A stretch of DNA of 64,000 bases, from the NCBI RefSeq assembly GCF_024586455.1, contig NW_026089687.1, forward strand, positions 1 through 64,000, given 5' to 3'. This stretch comes from Bactrocera neohumeralis (taxonomy: Eukaryota > Arthropoda > Insecta > Diptera > Tephritidae). Below are positions 39,225-49,722 of the stretch, in pieces. Position numbers and translations under genes: made by a program. The stretch's first letter is position 1. The number at the start of each line of letters is the position of its first letter. The notes below the pieces were generated by a model. That model was not told the origin of the DNA. It did no database searches and saw only the letters and a list, made by a program, of their open reading frames with translations.

Positions 39225-42200
39225 TCATAAGCTTCACACATTCAAGTTAATTAACCTTCACCATCATACAGAAGTTCGCATAAAGCAAAAACGGCAGTGC
39301 ATTTGGAAAAATTCCACAATTTTTCATTTAGATATAAAACCGAATTTCTGGCATGTTCACATTTAGAAATCCATATCAAGTTGCTTCAAATCATTAGCTT
39401 CACATATTAAAGTTAATTAACCTTCGCGATCTTACAGAAGTTCGCATAAAGCCAAAACGGCAGTGCATTTGGAAAAATTCCACAATTTTGCATTTAGTAT
39501 AACATCGATTTTCTGGCATGTACACATTTAGAAATCCATATCAAGTTGCTTCAAATCATTAGCTTCACATATTAAAGTTAATTAACTTTCTGCATCTTAC
39601 TAAAGTTGGCATGAAGCCATAACGGCAGTGCAATTGGAAAAACTCCACAATTTTACATTTAGGTATAAAACCGATTTTCCTGCATTTAAACATTTAGAAA
39701 TCCATATCCAGTTGCTTCAAATCATTAACGTTTCATATTAAAGTTAATTGACCTTCGTCATCTTACAGAAGTTCGCATAAAGCAAAAACGGCAGTGCATT
39801 TGGAAAAATTCCATAATTTTACATTTAGGTATAAAACGGACTTTCTTGCATGTACACATTTAGAAATCCATATCAAGTTGCTTCAAATTAATAAATTCAC
39901 ATATTAAAGTTAGTTAACCCTCACCATCTTACTCAAGTTGACATATTAAAGTTAATTACCTTTCTTCATCTTGGCATAAAGCCATAACGGTAGTGCATTT
40001 GGAAAAATTCCACAATTTTACATTTAGGTATAAAACCGATATTCTGGCATGTACACATTTAGAAATCCATATCAAGTTGCTTCAAATCATTAGCTTAACA
40101 TATTAAAGTTAATTAACCCTCACCATTTTCGTGAAGTTGGCATAAAGCCAAAACGGCAGTGCATTTGGAAAAAATTCCATAATTTTACATTTAGGTATAA
40201 AACCGACTCTCTTGCATGTACACATTTAGAAATCCATATCAAGTTGTTTCAAATTATTAAATTCACATATTAAAGTTAATTAACATTCTTCATCTTACAG
40301 AAGTTGGCATAAAGCCAAAACGGCAGTGCATTTGGAAAAAAATTCCATAATTTTACATTTAGGTATAAAACGGACTTTCTTGCATGTACACATTTAGAAA
40401 TCCATATCAAGTTGCTTCAAATTAATAAATTCACATATTAAAGTTAGTTAACCCTCACCATCTTACTCAAGTTGACATATTAAAGTTAATTACCTTTCTT
40501 CATCTTGGCATAAAGCCATAACGGTAGTGCATTTGGAAAAATTCCACAATTTTACATTTAGGTATAAAACCGAATTTCTGGCATGTACACATTTAGAAAT
40601 CAATATCAAGTTGCTTCAAATCATTAGCTTCGCATATTAAAGTTAATTAGGTTCCTTCATCTTTCTAAAGTTGGCATAAAGCTGTAACGACAGTGCATTT
40701 GGAAAAAATCCACAATTTTACATTTAGGCATAAAACCGACTTTCGTGCATGTACACATTTAGAAATCCATATCAAGTTGTTTCAAATTATTAAATCACAC
40801 ATTAAAGTTAATTAACCCTCACCATCTTACTCAAGTTGGCATAAAGCCAAAACGGCAGTGCATTTGGAAAAAATTCCATAATTTTACATTTAGGTATAAA
40901 ACCGACTCTCTTGCCTGTACACATTTAGAAATCCATATCAAGTTGTTTCAAATTATTAAATTCACATATTAAAGTTGATTAACTTTCTTCATCTTACTAA
41001 AGTTGGCATAAAGCCATAACGGCAGTGCATTTGGAAAAAATCCACAATTTTACATTTAGTATAAAACCGATTTTCTGGCATGTTCACATTTAGAAATCCA
41101 TATCAAGTTGATTCAAATCATTAACGTCACATATTCAAGTTAATTAACCTTCGTCATATTACAGAAGTTGGCATAAAGCCGAAACGGCAGTGCATTTGGA
41201 AAAATTCCACAATTTTACATTTAGGTATAAAACGGACTTTCTTGCATGTACACATTTAGAAATCCATATCAAGTTGCTTCAAATTAATAAATTCACATAT
41301 TAAAGTTAGTTAACCCTCACCATCTTACTCAAGTTGACATATTAAAGTTAATTACCTTTCTTCATCCATAAATGCAGTGCATTTTTAAAAATTCCACAAT
41401 TTTACATTCAGTATAAAACCGATTTCTGGCATGTACACATTTAGAAATCCATATCAAGTTGCTTCAAATCATTATCTTCACATATTAAAGTTAATTAACT
41501 TTCTTCATCTTACTCAAGTTGACATAAGACCATAACGGCAGTGCATTTGGAAAAAATTCCATAATTTTACATTTAGGTATAAAACCGACTCTCTTGCCTG
41601 TACACATTTAGAAATCCATATCAAGTTGTTTCAAATTATTAAATTCACATATTAAAGTTGATTAACTTTCTTCATCTTACTAAAGTTGGCATAAAGCCAT
41701 AACGGCAGTGCATTTGGAAAAATCCACAATTGTACATTTAAGTATAAAACCGATTTTTCTGCATTTAAACACTTAGCAATCCATATCGAGTTGATTCAAA
41801 TCATTAACGTCACATATTCAAGTTAATAAACCTTCGTCATATTACAGAAGTTGGCATAAAGCCGAAACGGCAGTGCATTTTTAGAAAATTCCAGAATTTT
41901 ACATTAAAATATAAAACCGACTTTCGTGCATGTACACATTTAGAAATCCATATCAAGTTGTTTCAAATTATTAAATTCACATATTAAAGTTAATTAACTT
42001 TCTTCATCTTACTAAAGTTGGCATAAAGCCAAAACGGCAGTGCATTTGGAAAAATTCCATAATTTTACATTTAGGTATAAAACCGACTTTCTTGCATGTA
42101 CACATTTAGAAATCCATATCAAGTTGTTTCAAATTATTAAATTCACATATTAAAGTTAATTAACCCTCACCATCTTACTAAAGTTGGCATAAAGCCATAA

Positions 42201-44984
42201 CGGCAGTGCATTTGGAAAAATTCCACAATTTTACATTTAGGTATAAAATCGATTTTCTTGCATGTAAACATTTAGAAATCCATACCAAGTTGCTTCAAAT
42301 CATAAGCTTCACATATTAAAGTTAATTAACCTTCTTCATCTTACTCAAGTTGGCATAAAGCCAAAACGGCAGTGCATTTGGAAAAAATTCCACAATTTTA
42401 CATTTAGGTATAAAACCGATTTTCTCCCATGTACACATTTGGTAATATATGTCGAATTGCTTCGAATCATTAGATTCACATATTAAAGTTAATTAACCTT
42501 CTTCATCTTACAGAAGTTGGCATAAAGCCAAAACGGCAGTGCATTTAGGAAAAATTCCACAATTTTAAATTTAGGTATAAAACCGACTTTCTTGCATGTA
42601 CACATTTAGAAATCCATATCAAGTTGTTTCAAATCATTGGCTTAACATATTAAAGTTAATTAACCTTTGTCATCTTACTAAAGTTGGCATAAAGCAATAA
42701 CGGCAGTGCATTTGGAAAAATTCCACAGTTTTGCATTTAGGTATAAAACCGATTTTCTTGCATGTACACGTTAAGGAATCCATATCAAGTTGCTTTAAAT
42801 CATTAGCTTTACATATTAAAGTTAATTAATCTTCTTCATCTTACTGAAGTTGGCATAAAGCCAAAACGGCAGTGCATTTGGAAAAATTCCACAATTATAC
42901 ATTTAAGTATAAAACCGATTTTCTTGCACGTACAAATCTAGAAATCCATATCAAGTTGCTTCAAATCATTAGCTTCACATATTAAAGTTAATTTACTTTC
43001 TACATCTTACTCAAGTTGGCATAAAGCCATAACGGCAGTGCATTTGGAAAAAAATTCCACAATTTTACATTTAGGTATAAAACCGATTTTCTTGCATGTA
43101 CACATTTAGAAATCCATATCAAGTTGCTTCAAATCATTAGCTTCACATATTAAAGTTAATTAAGCTTCTTCATCTTACCGAAATTGGCATAAAACCAAAA
43201 CGGCAGTGCATTTGGAGAATTCCAAAATTTTACATTTAGGTATAAAACCGATTTTCTGGCATATACACTTTTAGAAATCCATATCAAGTTGATTCAAATC
43301 ATTAGCTTCACATATTAAAGTTAATTAACTCTTCATCATCTTACCCAAGTTGTTATAAAGCCATAACGGCAGTGCATTTGGAAAAAAATTCCACAATTTT
43401 ACATTTAGGTATAAAACCGATTTTCTTGCATGTACACATTTCAGAAACTCCATATCAAGTTGCCCTTCAAATCATTAAGCTTCACATATTAAAGTTAATT
43501 AACCTTTTTCATCTTAGAGAAGTTGGCATAAAGCCAAAACGGCAGTGCATTTGGAAAAATTCCACAATTTTAGTTTTAGGTATAAAACCGATTTTCTTGC
43601 ATGCTCACATTTAGAAATCCATACCATGGTGCTTCAAATCATTAGCATCCAATATTAAAAATTAATTAACTTTCTTCATCTTACTAAAGTTGGGATAAAG
43701 AAATAACGGCAGTGCATTTGGAAAAATTCCATAATTTTACATTTAGGTATAAAACCGACTTTCGTGCATGTTTACATTTAGAAATCCATATCAAGTTGCT
43801 TCAAATTATTAAATTCACATATTAAAGTTAATTAACTTTCTTCATCTTACTAAAGTTGGCATAAAGCCAAAACGGCAGTGCATTTGGAAAAATTCCACAA
43901 TTTTTCATTTAGGTATAAAACCGATTTTCTGGCATGTGCTCACTTAGAAATCCATATCAAGTTGCCTCAACTCGTTAGCTTAACATATTAAAATTAATTA
44001 ACCTTCTTCATCTTACTCAAGTTGACATAAAGCCATAACGGCAGTGCATTCGAAAAAATTCCAGAATTTTACATCTAGGTATAAAACCGATTTTCTTGCA
44101 TACACAAATGTAGAGATCCATACCGAATTGCTTCAAATCATTAGCTTCACATATTAAAGTTAATTAACCTTCTTCATCTTACTGAAGTTGGCCTAAAGCC
44201 AAAACGGCAGTGCATTTGGAAAATTCCACAATTTTACATTTAGGTATAAAACTGATTTTCTTGCATATACACATTTAGAAATACATATCAAGTTGCTTCA
44301 AATCATTAGCTTAACATATTAAAGTTAATTAACCTTCTTCATCTTACTGAAGTTGGCATAAAGCCAAAACGGCAGTGCATTTGGAAAAAATTCCACAATT
44401 TTACATTTAGGTATAAAACCGACTTTCTTGCATATTCACATTTAGAAATCCATGTCAGGTTGTTTCAAATTATTAAATTCTCTTATTTAAGTTAATTAAC
44501 TTTCTTCATCTTACTCAAGTTGACATAAGACCATAACGGCAGTGCATTTGGAAAAAAAATACATAATTTTACATTTAGATATAAAACTGATTTTTTTGAA
44601 TGTACACATTTAGAAATCCTTATCAAGTTGCTTCAAATCATTAGCTTTACATATTAAAGTTAATTAACTTTCTTCATCTTACAGAAGTTGGCATAAAACC
44701 AAAACGGCAGTGCATTTGAAAAAATTCCACAATTTTACATTTAGGTATAAAACCGATTTTCTTGCATATACACCTTTAGAAATCCATATCGAATTGCTTC
44801 AAATCATTAGCTTCACATATTAAAGTTAATTAGCCTTCTTCATCTTACTGAAGTTGGCATAAAGCCAAAACGGCAGTGCATTTGGAAAATTCTGTTACTT
44901 TACATTTAGGTGTAAAACCAATTTTCTTGTAGGTACACATTTAGAAATCCATATCAAGTGCATTTCAAATCATTAATTCACATA

Positions 44985-45195
44985 TTAACTTTAATTAACC
45001 GATTTTCTTCATCTTACAGAAGTTGATAAAGCCAAAACGGCAGTGCATTTGGAAAAAAATCCATATTTTACATTTAGGTATAAACCATTTTCGGCATGTA
45101 CACATTTAGAAATCCATATCAAGTTTCAAACATTAGCTTCACATATAAAAGTTTTTCTTGCATATACACGAGTGCATTTGAAAAATTCCAATTTT
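44985..45195 (+). repeat. Disordered monomers
   Basis: Short and scrambled units: TTAATTAACCGATTTTCTTC merges two distant segments, AAGTTGATAAAGCC is shortened, and AAAGTTTTTCTTGCATATAC joins two more. These deletions open a chance 79-codon frame at 45043-45282, which is satellite. Confidence 0.6.
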
Positions 45196-46461
45196 ACATT
45201 TAGGTATAAAAATGATTTTCTTGCATATACACATTTAGAAATCCATATGAAGTTGCTTCAAATCATAAACTTTACATATTAAAGTCAGTTAACCTTCTTC
45301 ATCCTCAGAAGTTGGCATAAAGCCAAAACGACAGTGCATTTGGAAAAATTCCACAATTTTACATTTAGGTATAAAACCGATTTTCTTGCATATACACATT
45401 TAAAAATCCATACCAAGTTGCTTCAAATCGTTAACTTCATACATTAAAATAAATATACCATCTTCATCTTACTGAAGTTGGCATAGAGCCAAAATGGCAG
45501 TGTAGTATATACACATTTAGAAATCCACACCGAATTGCTCTAAATCATAAGCTTCACATAATAAAGTTAATTAACCCTTATCATTTTACTCAAGTTGACA
45601 TAGAGCTATAACGGCAGTGCATTTGGAAAAATTTCAATAATTTTACATTTAGGTATAAAACCGATTTTCTTGCATATACACATTTAGAAATACATACGAG
45701 GTTGCTTCGAATCATTAGCTTAACATATTAAAGTTAATTCACTTTCTTCATCTTACTAAAGTTGGCATAAAACCATAACGGCAGTGCATTTGGAAAAAAA
45801 TTCCATAATTTTACATTTAGGTATTAAACTGATTTTCTTGCATACAAACATTTAGAAATCCATATGAAGTTGCTTCAAATCATTAACTTTACATATTAAA
45901 GTTAATTAACTTTCTTCATCTTACTAAAGTTGACACAAAGCCATAACGGCAGTGTGTGTGGAAAAATTTCATAATTTCACATTTAGGTATAAAACTGATT
46001 TTCTTGCATATACACATTTAGAAATCCATATGAAGTTGCTTCAAATCATTAGCTTTACATATTAAAGTCAGTTAACCTTCTTCATCCCTCAGAAGTTGGC
46101 ATAAAGCCAAAACGACAGTGCATTTGGAAAAATTCCACAATTTTACATTTAGGTATAAAACCGATTTTCTTGCATATTAACATTTGGCAATCTATGTCGA
46201 ATGGCTTTAAATCGTTAGCTTCACATACTAGATTTAATTAACCTTCTTCATCTTACTAAGGTTGGCATAAAGCCAAAACGGCAGTGTATATACACATTTA
46301 GAAATCCACACCGAATTGCTCTAAATCATAAGCTTCACATATTAAATTAATTAACCCTTATAATCTTACCGAAGTTGGTATAAAGCCAAAACGGCAGTGC
46401 GTTTGGAAAAATTCCACAATTTTACATTAAGGTATAAAACCGATTTTCTTGCAATATACAC

Positions 46462-46473
46462 CAGAGAGCTGCA
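46462..46473. repeat. hAT left terminal inverted repeat
   Basis: CAGAGAGCTGCA, directly following ATATACAC; its reverse complement is at 49306-49317. Confidence 0.93.
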
Positions 46474-47094
46474 TTGGGTTTGTTCGAACCTGTTCGATCA
46501 CCCTCATTAAAAATCGAGCACGAGCGAGCGCCACACTCCGCAGCAATGGGTTCGATCGAGTGGCACACCCGGCAGCTGCTTTCTGTGTGTTCGAGTCTGT
46601 TTGATCATACTCTCTTCAAAACGATCACAAGCGAGTGTCCACCAGAGAGCAGCTTCGGGTTCAAGCAGCAAACTCGGATTTTGTGTACATTATATTTTCG
46701 GGTGTGTCGTGCACGTGTTGATTGTGATCAACACACTCGAGTGGCACACGAAGACCAAAGAATAATAGATAAACATACGTACACATATATGTATGTTTGT
46801 TGGCGTCGAGATGTCGCGTTCTGTCTTAGCTTCGTTTGTTGAATTAGACGTATGTATGTACATATTACATATTAAATAATAATAATTCAATTAAAGAATA
46901 GAATTCACTCAAAACTTATTTCATTTATTAATTAACACATTATAAATAAAAAACAAACATTTCATTGTACTTAAATATTTCTTAAATATTTTGATTTTTT
47001 TAAAACATAAATTTCAAGAAAAAATAATAAATAATAGAAATACATTATATTATTAGTTAAAAAACAAATGAGATCGTGTTAAGTTTTATAATTT
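46474..47094. other. hAT left subterminal region
   Basis: Noncoding DNA with repeated CGAGTG-type motifs: CGAGTGGCAC at 46557-46566 and 46738-46747, and CGAGTGTCC at 46632-46640. GTGGC motifs are known subterminal transposase-binding sites in Hermes. A 122-codon plus-strand frame (46474-46842) starts inside the terminal region and shows no domain. The remainder is AT-rich filler up to the transposase stop. Confidence 0.6.
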
Positions 47095-48953
47095 TTAATC
47101 AGTATAGTTTTTATAGTACGAATTTAAGAACAACAAGCTGTCTACCGATCCGCGTCCCAGTCTATTTCTTTTTTCTGATATTATGTTGCCAGCTAAAGAA
47201 AAAGATCTCTCGGCCGCTGCACTGCTAGCTGGCATTGAATGAATCTGACATGCAAGTTTTGATAAATGAGGGTATTTCTTCTGATTTATTTGCCACCACT
47301 CCATCAAATTGAGAGCTTCAGTCATCTCAACTACTTCCTTGCTATATCTTTCTACTTCGTCTTCAGGGTTTTCTGTGGTATTTGAGACAGATGGCTTAAG
47401 CAAATTTGAGAAAAAGAATGTATGTTTTATTGGAATTCGTAGCTGGGAAACTTGAATGACTTTGTTTTAAGTCACTTTCATTAAAAGAAAAACGTGATGT
47501 CGAAGCAGTAACGGGAGTGGTTGAGCTTACGGAGTCGTTTTCCGTCAATAACACAGACGATGATTGTGTAGAAGTTGGTGTATTATATTGAATTTGAGAA
47601 ATGCAAAAATTCTTTATACAATGTAAGTCATCTGGCTGCATGTTTATAGCAGGCGGGTACAAAAAGCATGCAGCTTTATGCCATATACTTAAATTGGCGA
47701 CCCATACTTCCCCAATTTTTTGTTTAATATTCGCTTTTAACAACGATATTGCAGCTATGTCATCACTATTCGGTTCGCAAATATTTTTTATTTTTAAAAT
47801 AGATGGAAAAACATAACACAGCGATGGAGAACTACAAAGTTGTAATTTCTTGAACACGGTTTCAAAATCCTTGCACAATTCAAACAAGACTTTCAAAATC
47901 GGTATATTAACGTGTAGCAATCGTTGGCTTTCTCCGTTATCAATTAGAACATTTTTAATTTCAAACCAATTGTCAATTATGGATTTAATCATTCCGTAGT
48001 GGGAATTCTACCGAGTTGGACATTGGGCTTTCAATGAAGTGGATATTAAATGCTGTAAATTTGCTTTTTTAAAATATTTTACAATTTTTTTGCAAGACTC
48101 TAAGACATCTGTCAGCTCTTTTGTGTCCGCGAACGACTTATCCAAAACATTGGAAAATAGATGGCTGCTGCAGTTTATGCATATATTTTTTTGCAATGCT
48201 TTTAACATATTACTTCCCCTGTCAGTAGTAAATTTAACTGTGTCCATATTCTGAACTCCATATTCCTTAAACTAATCATAAAGCTTCTTAAAGATATAAT
48301 CACCCGTAGATCTCTGAAAATCCATGGACTTCATACCCAGCACCATATCATAACATTTTAGTTCTTTTTGGTAGTGGAAGGTGACGCCTAAGAAGTTCCG
48401 CTTTACGTAGTTGTCCGTCCACATGTCGATTGTAGCTGAAGCTCCACCGCTGGTCACAATGCTATTTATTTCATCTTTAAGTTCATTTTTTTTCACTTGC
48501 GTACTTTTGGACTTTGCGGGAAATTGTTGTTGCGTTAGGTAGCAAATTTTCTACATCAACGTTCTCGCCATAAGTTGCACCGATCTTAATAAAGAATTTT
48601 AACAGTTTCAAAAAGCCAGAATCTTGCACTGCCGAAAATGGCCGGCAGTCTTCAATAATCCACGATGTACATCTTTCAATGGCCTCGTTTTTATGTGACG
48701 CTGTGACAGTTTTTAACTGTTGACCCTCTTTTATTTTCTTACAGCATGGGTGACGAACCAGATTAGATGTCTGACCTTTGCAATATTTTAACACTTTTAA
48801 ACAAGAGCGACAGTACACGAAACCTTCTACTACAGTTTCATCTGGCTTTAATATTTCCGACAGAACGTTCCAGTTTCGGCCTTTGCGCCTACCAGGCAAG
48901 GTGTAGGTGCCATTGGAAATGTTCTCACAAACCGAATTTTCTATTGTTGTCAT
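47095..48953 (-). pseudogene. hobo/Hermes-family transposase, broken
   Basis: Runs from ATG at 48953 down to a stop at 47095. It begins with a BED zinc finger (YCRSCLKVLKYCKGQTSNLV, then RHPCC), then the DNA-binding part (FSAVQDSGFLKLLKFFIKIG). The catalytic D lies in ATIDMWTD (48425-48427), the second D in TTDRGSN (48221-48223), and the E in SSAAAERSFSLAGN (47209-47211) within the hAT dimerisation region, ending NSYYKNYTD. Breaks: a one-base shift in an eight-A run near 48490, TAG at 48272-48274, TAG at 48008-48010 exactly where CPTRW should have its Trp, and a second shift near 47400. Length, if joined, is about Hermes size (roughly 610 residues). No functional protein is expected. Confidence 0.93.
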
Positions 48954-49305
48954 TATGAATTATAAAAAGTAAACAAAACAAACAAAACCACTAACCGTTG
49001 ACAATCACTACGCAATAATAGCATGACTGCCTATTACACACATACATATTGTCAAATTTTGTGCACAATCGTGTGTAACTCGATCACATTCAATACGATC
49101 GGGTTAGAGTTTCAGCTCGTTCACAAACGAGTGTCAACTCGGCACTCTATTAAAACAAACAGATATGTTTGTGGTTCGAGTGTCGCGAAAGGCTCGTTCG
49201 TTTTGAGCATATCTCCTAGCGATCAATACATGTATTCATACTGAAAAGTTTGATCAAACAAAATCAGAATGGACATTCGAGTGTGCACGTAAATGATGTA
49301 CCCGT
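48954..49305. other. hAT right subterminal region (transposase promoter side)
   Basis: Noncoding sequence upstream of the transposase ATG. The same CGAGTG motif as on the left recurs at 49128-49135 (CGAGTGTC), 49177-49184 (CGAGTGTC) and 49278-49285 (CGAGTGTG). A transposase promoter should lie here; I see no unambiguous TATA box. Confidence 0.6.
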
Positions 49306-49317
49306 TGCAGCTCTCTG
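49306..49317. repeat. hAT right terminal inverted repeat
   Basis: TGCAGCTCTCTG, exact reverse complement of 46462-46473, followed by the duplicated ATATACAC. Confidence 0.93.
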
Positions 49318-49671
49318 ATATACACATTTAGAAATCCACAAAGAATTGCTTCAAATCATAAGCTTCAAATATTAAAGTTAATTAACCCTGACCATCTTAC
49401 TGAACGGCAGTGCATTTGGAAAATTATAGTATTTACATTTAAGTATAAAACTGATTTTCTTGCACATTCACATTTAGAAATCCATATCAAGTTGCTTCAA
49501 ATCGTTAGTTTAACATATTAAAGTTAATTAACCCTCATCATCTTACTCAAGTTGACAAAAAGCCATAACGGCAGTGCATTTGGAAATTTCCAGAATTTTA
49601 CATTTAGGTATAAAACCGACTTTATTGCATGTACACATTTAGAAATCCATATCAAGTGGCCTCAAATCATT
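49318..49671 (+). repeat. Satellite block 3 (about two monomers)
   Basis: Begins with the hAT duplication ATATACAC and continues CATTTAG in normal satellite order. It carries variant units (a GGAAATTTCCAG form near 49584) shared with the 62-63.6 kb block, so the array was continuous before the insertions. It ends with CCTCAAATCATT, the RTE target copy. Confidence 0.93.
49660..49671. other. Target-site duplication, left copy (RTE)
   Basis: CCTCAAATCATT. The right copy at 52762-52773 differs by one base (CCTCAAATAATT). Both fit satellite context. Confidence 0.75.
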
Positions 49672-49722
49672 CTCTTCTTCTTCCTAATTGGCGTAGACAC
49701 CGCTTACGCGATTATAGCCGAG

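Larger units (their letters stand above)
39213..46461 (+). repeat. 166-bp satellite array, block 2 (about 44 monomers)
   Basis: Same monomer, strand and phase as block 1. Local multi-monomer duplications are visible. A junction monomer in which CTCAAGTTGACA joins ATTAAAGTTAATTACC occurs three times (near 39909, 40443 and 41305). A 783-bp unit is duplicated at about 45281-46064 and onward. Divergence from the block 1 consensus rises toward the hAT element at the right end. The last eight bases (46454-46461, ATATACAC) are the hAT target duplication. Confidence 0.95.
46462..49317 (-). mobile_element. hobo-like hAT DNA transposon, complete but inactive
   Basis: 2856 bp, bounded by 12-bp perfect inverted repeats CAGAGAGCTGCA and by the 8-bp direct repeat ATATACAC at 46454-46461 and 49318-49325. 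The duplication fits the hAT preference nTnnnnAn. The termini differ by one base from hobo (CAGAGAACTGCA, from memory), and the transposase is closest to Hermes/hobo by its motifs. The transposase is on the minus strand with about 630 bp of noncoding sequence at its 3' side and 360 bp at its 5' side. Both ends still look transposable in trans. Confidence 0.95.

Noticed and set aside
1..46461. TTAGG in ACATTTAGGTATAAAAC as telomere repeat
   Set aside because: One TTAGG per 166-bp monomer, not tandem; flies lack TTAGG telomeres.
1..46461. CENP-B box in the satellite
   Set aside because: I found no TTCG-N4-A-N2-CGGG pattern in the consensus.
1..46461. Heat-shock element in GGAAAAATTCC
   Set aside because: GAA and TTC are three bases apart, not two, and lack the third alternating unit.
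46474..46842. 122-codon plus-strand frame in the hAT left end
   Set aside because: It lies in the subterminal region with the repeated CGAGTG motifs and has no recognisable domain.
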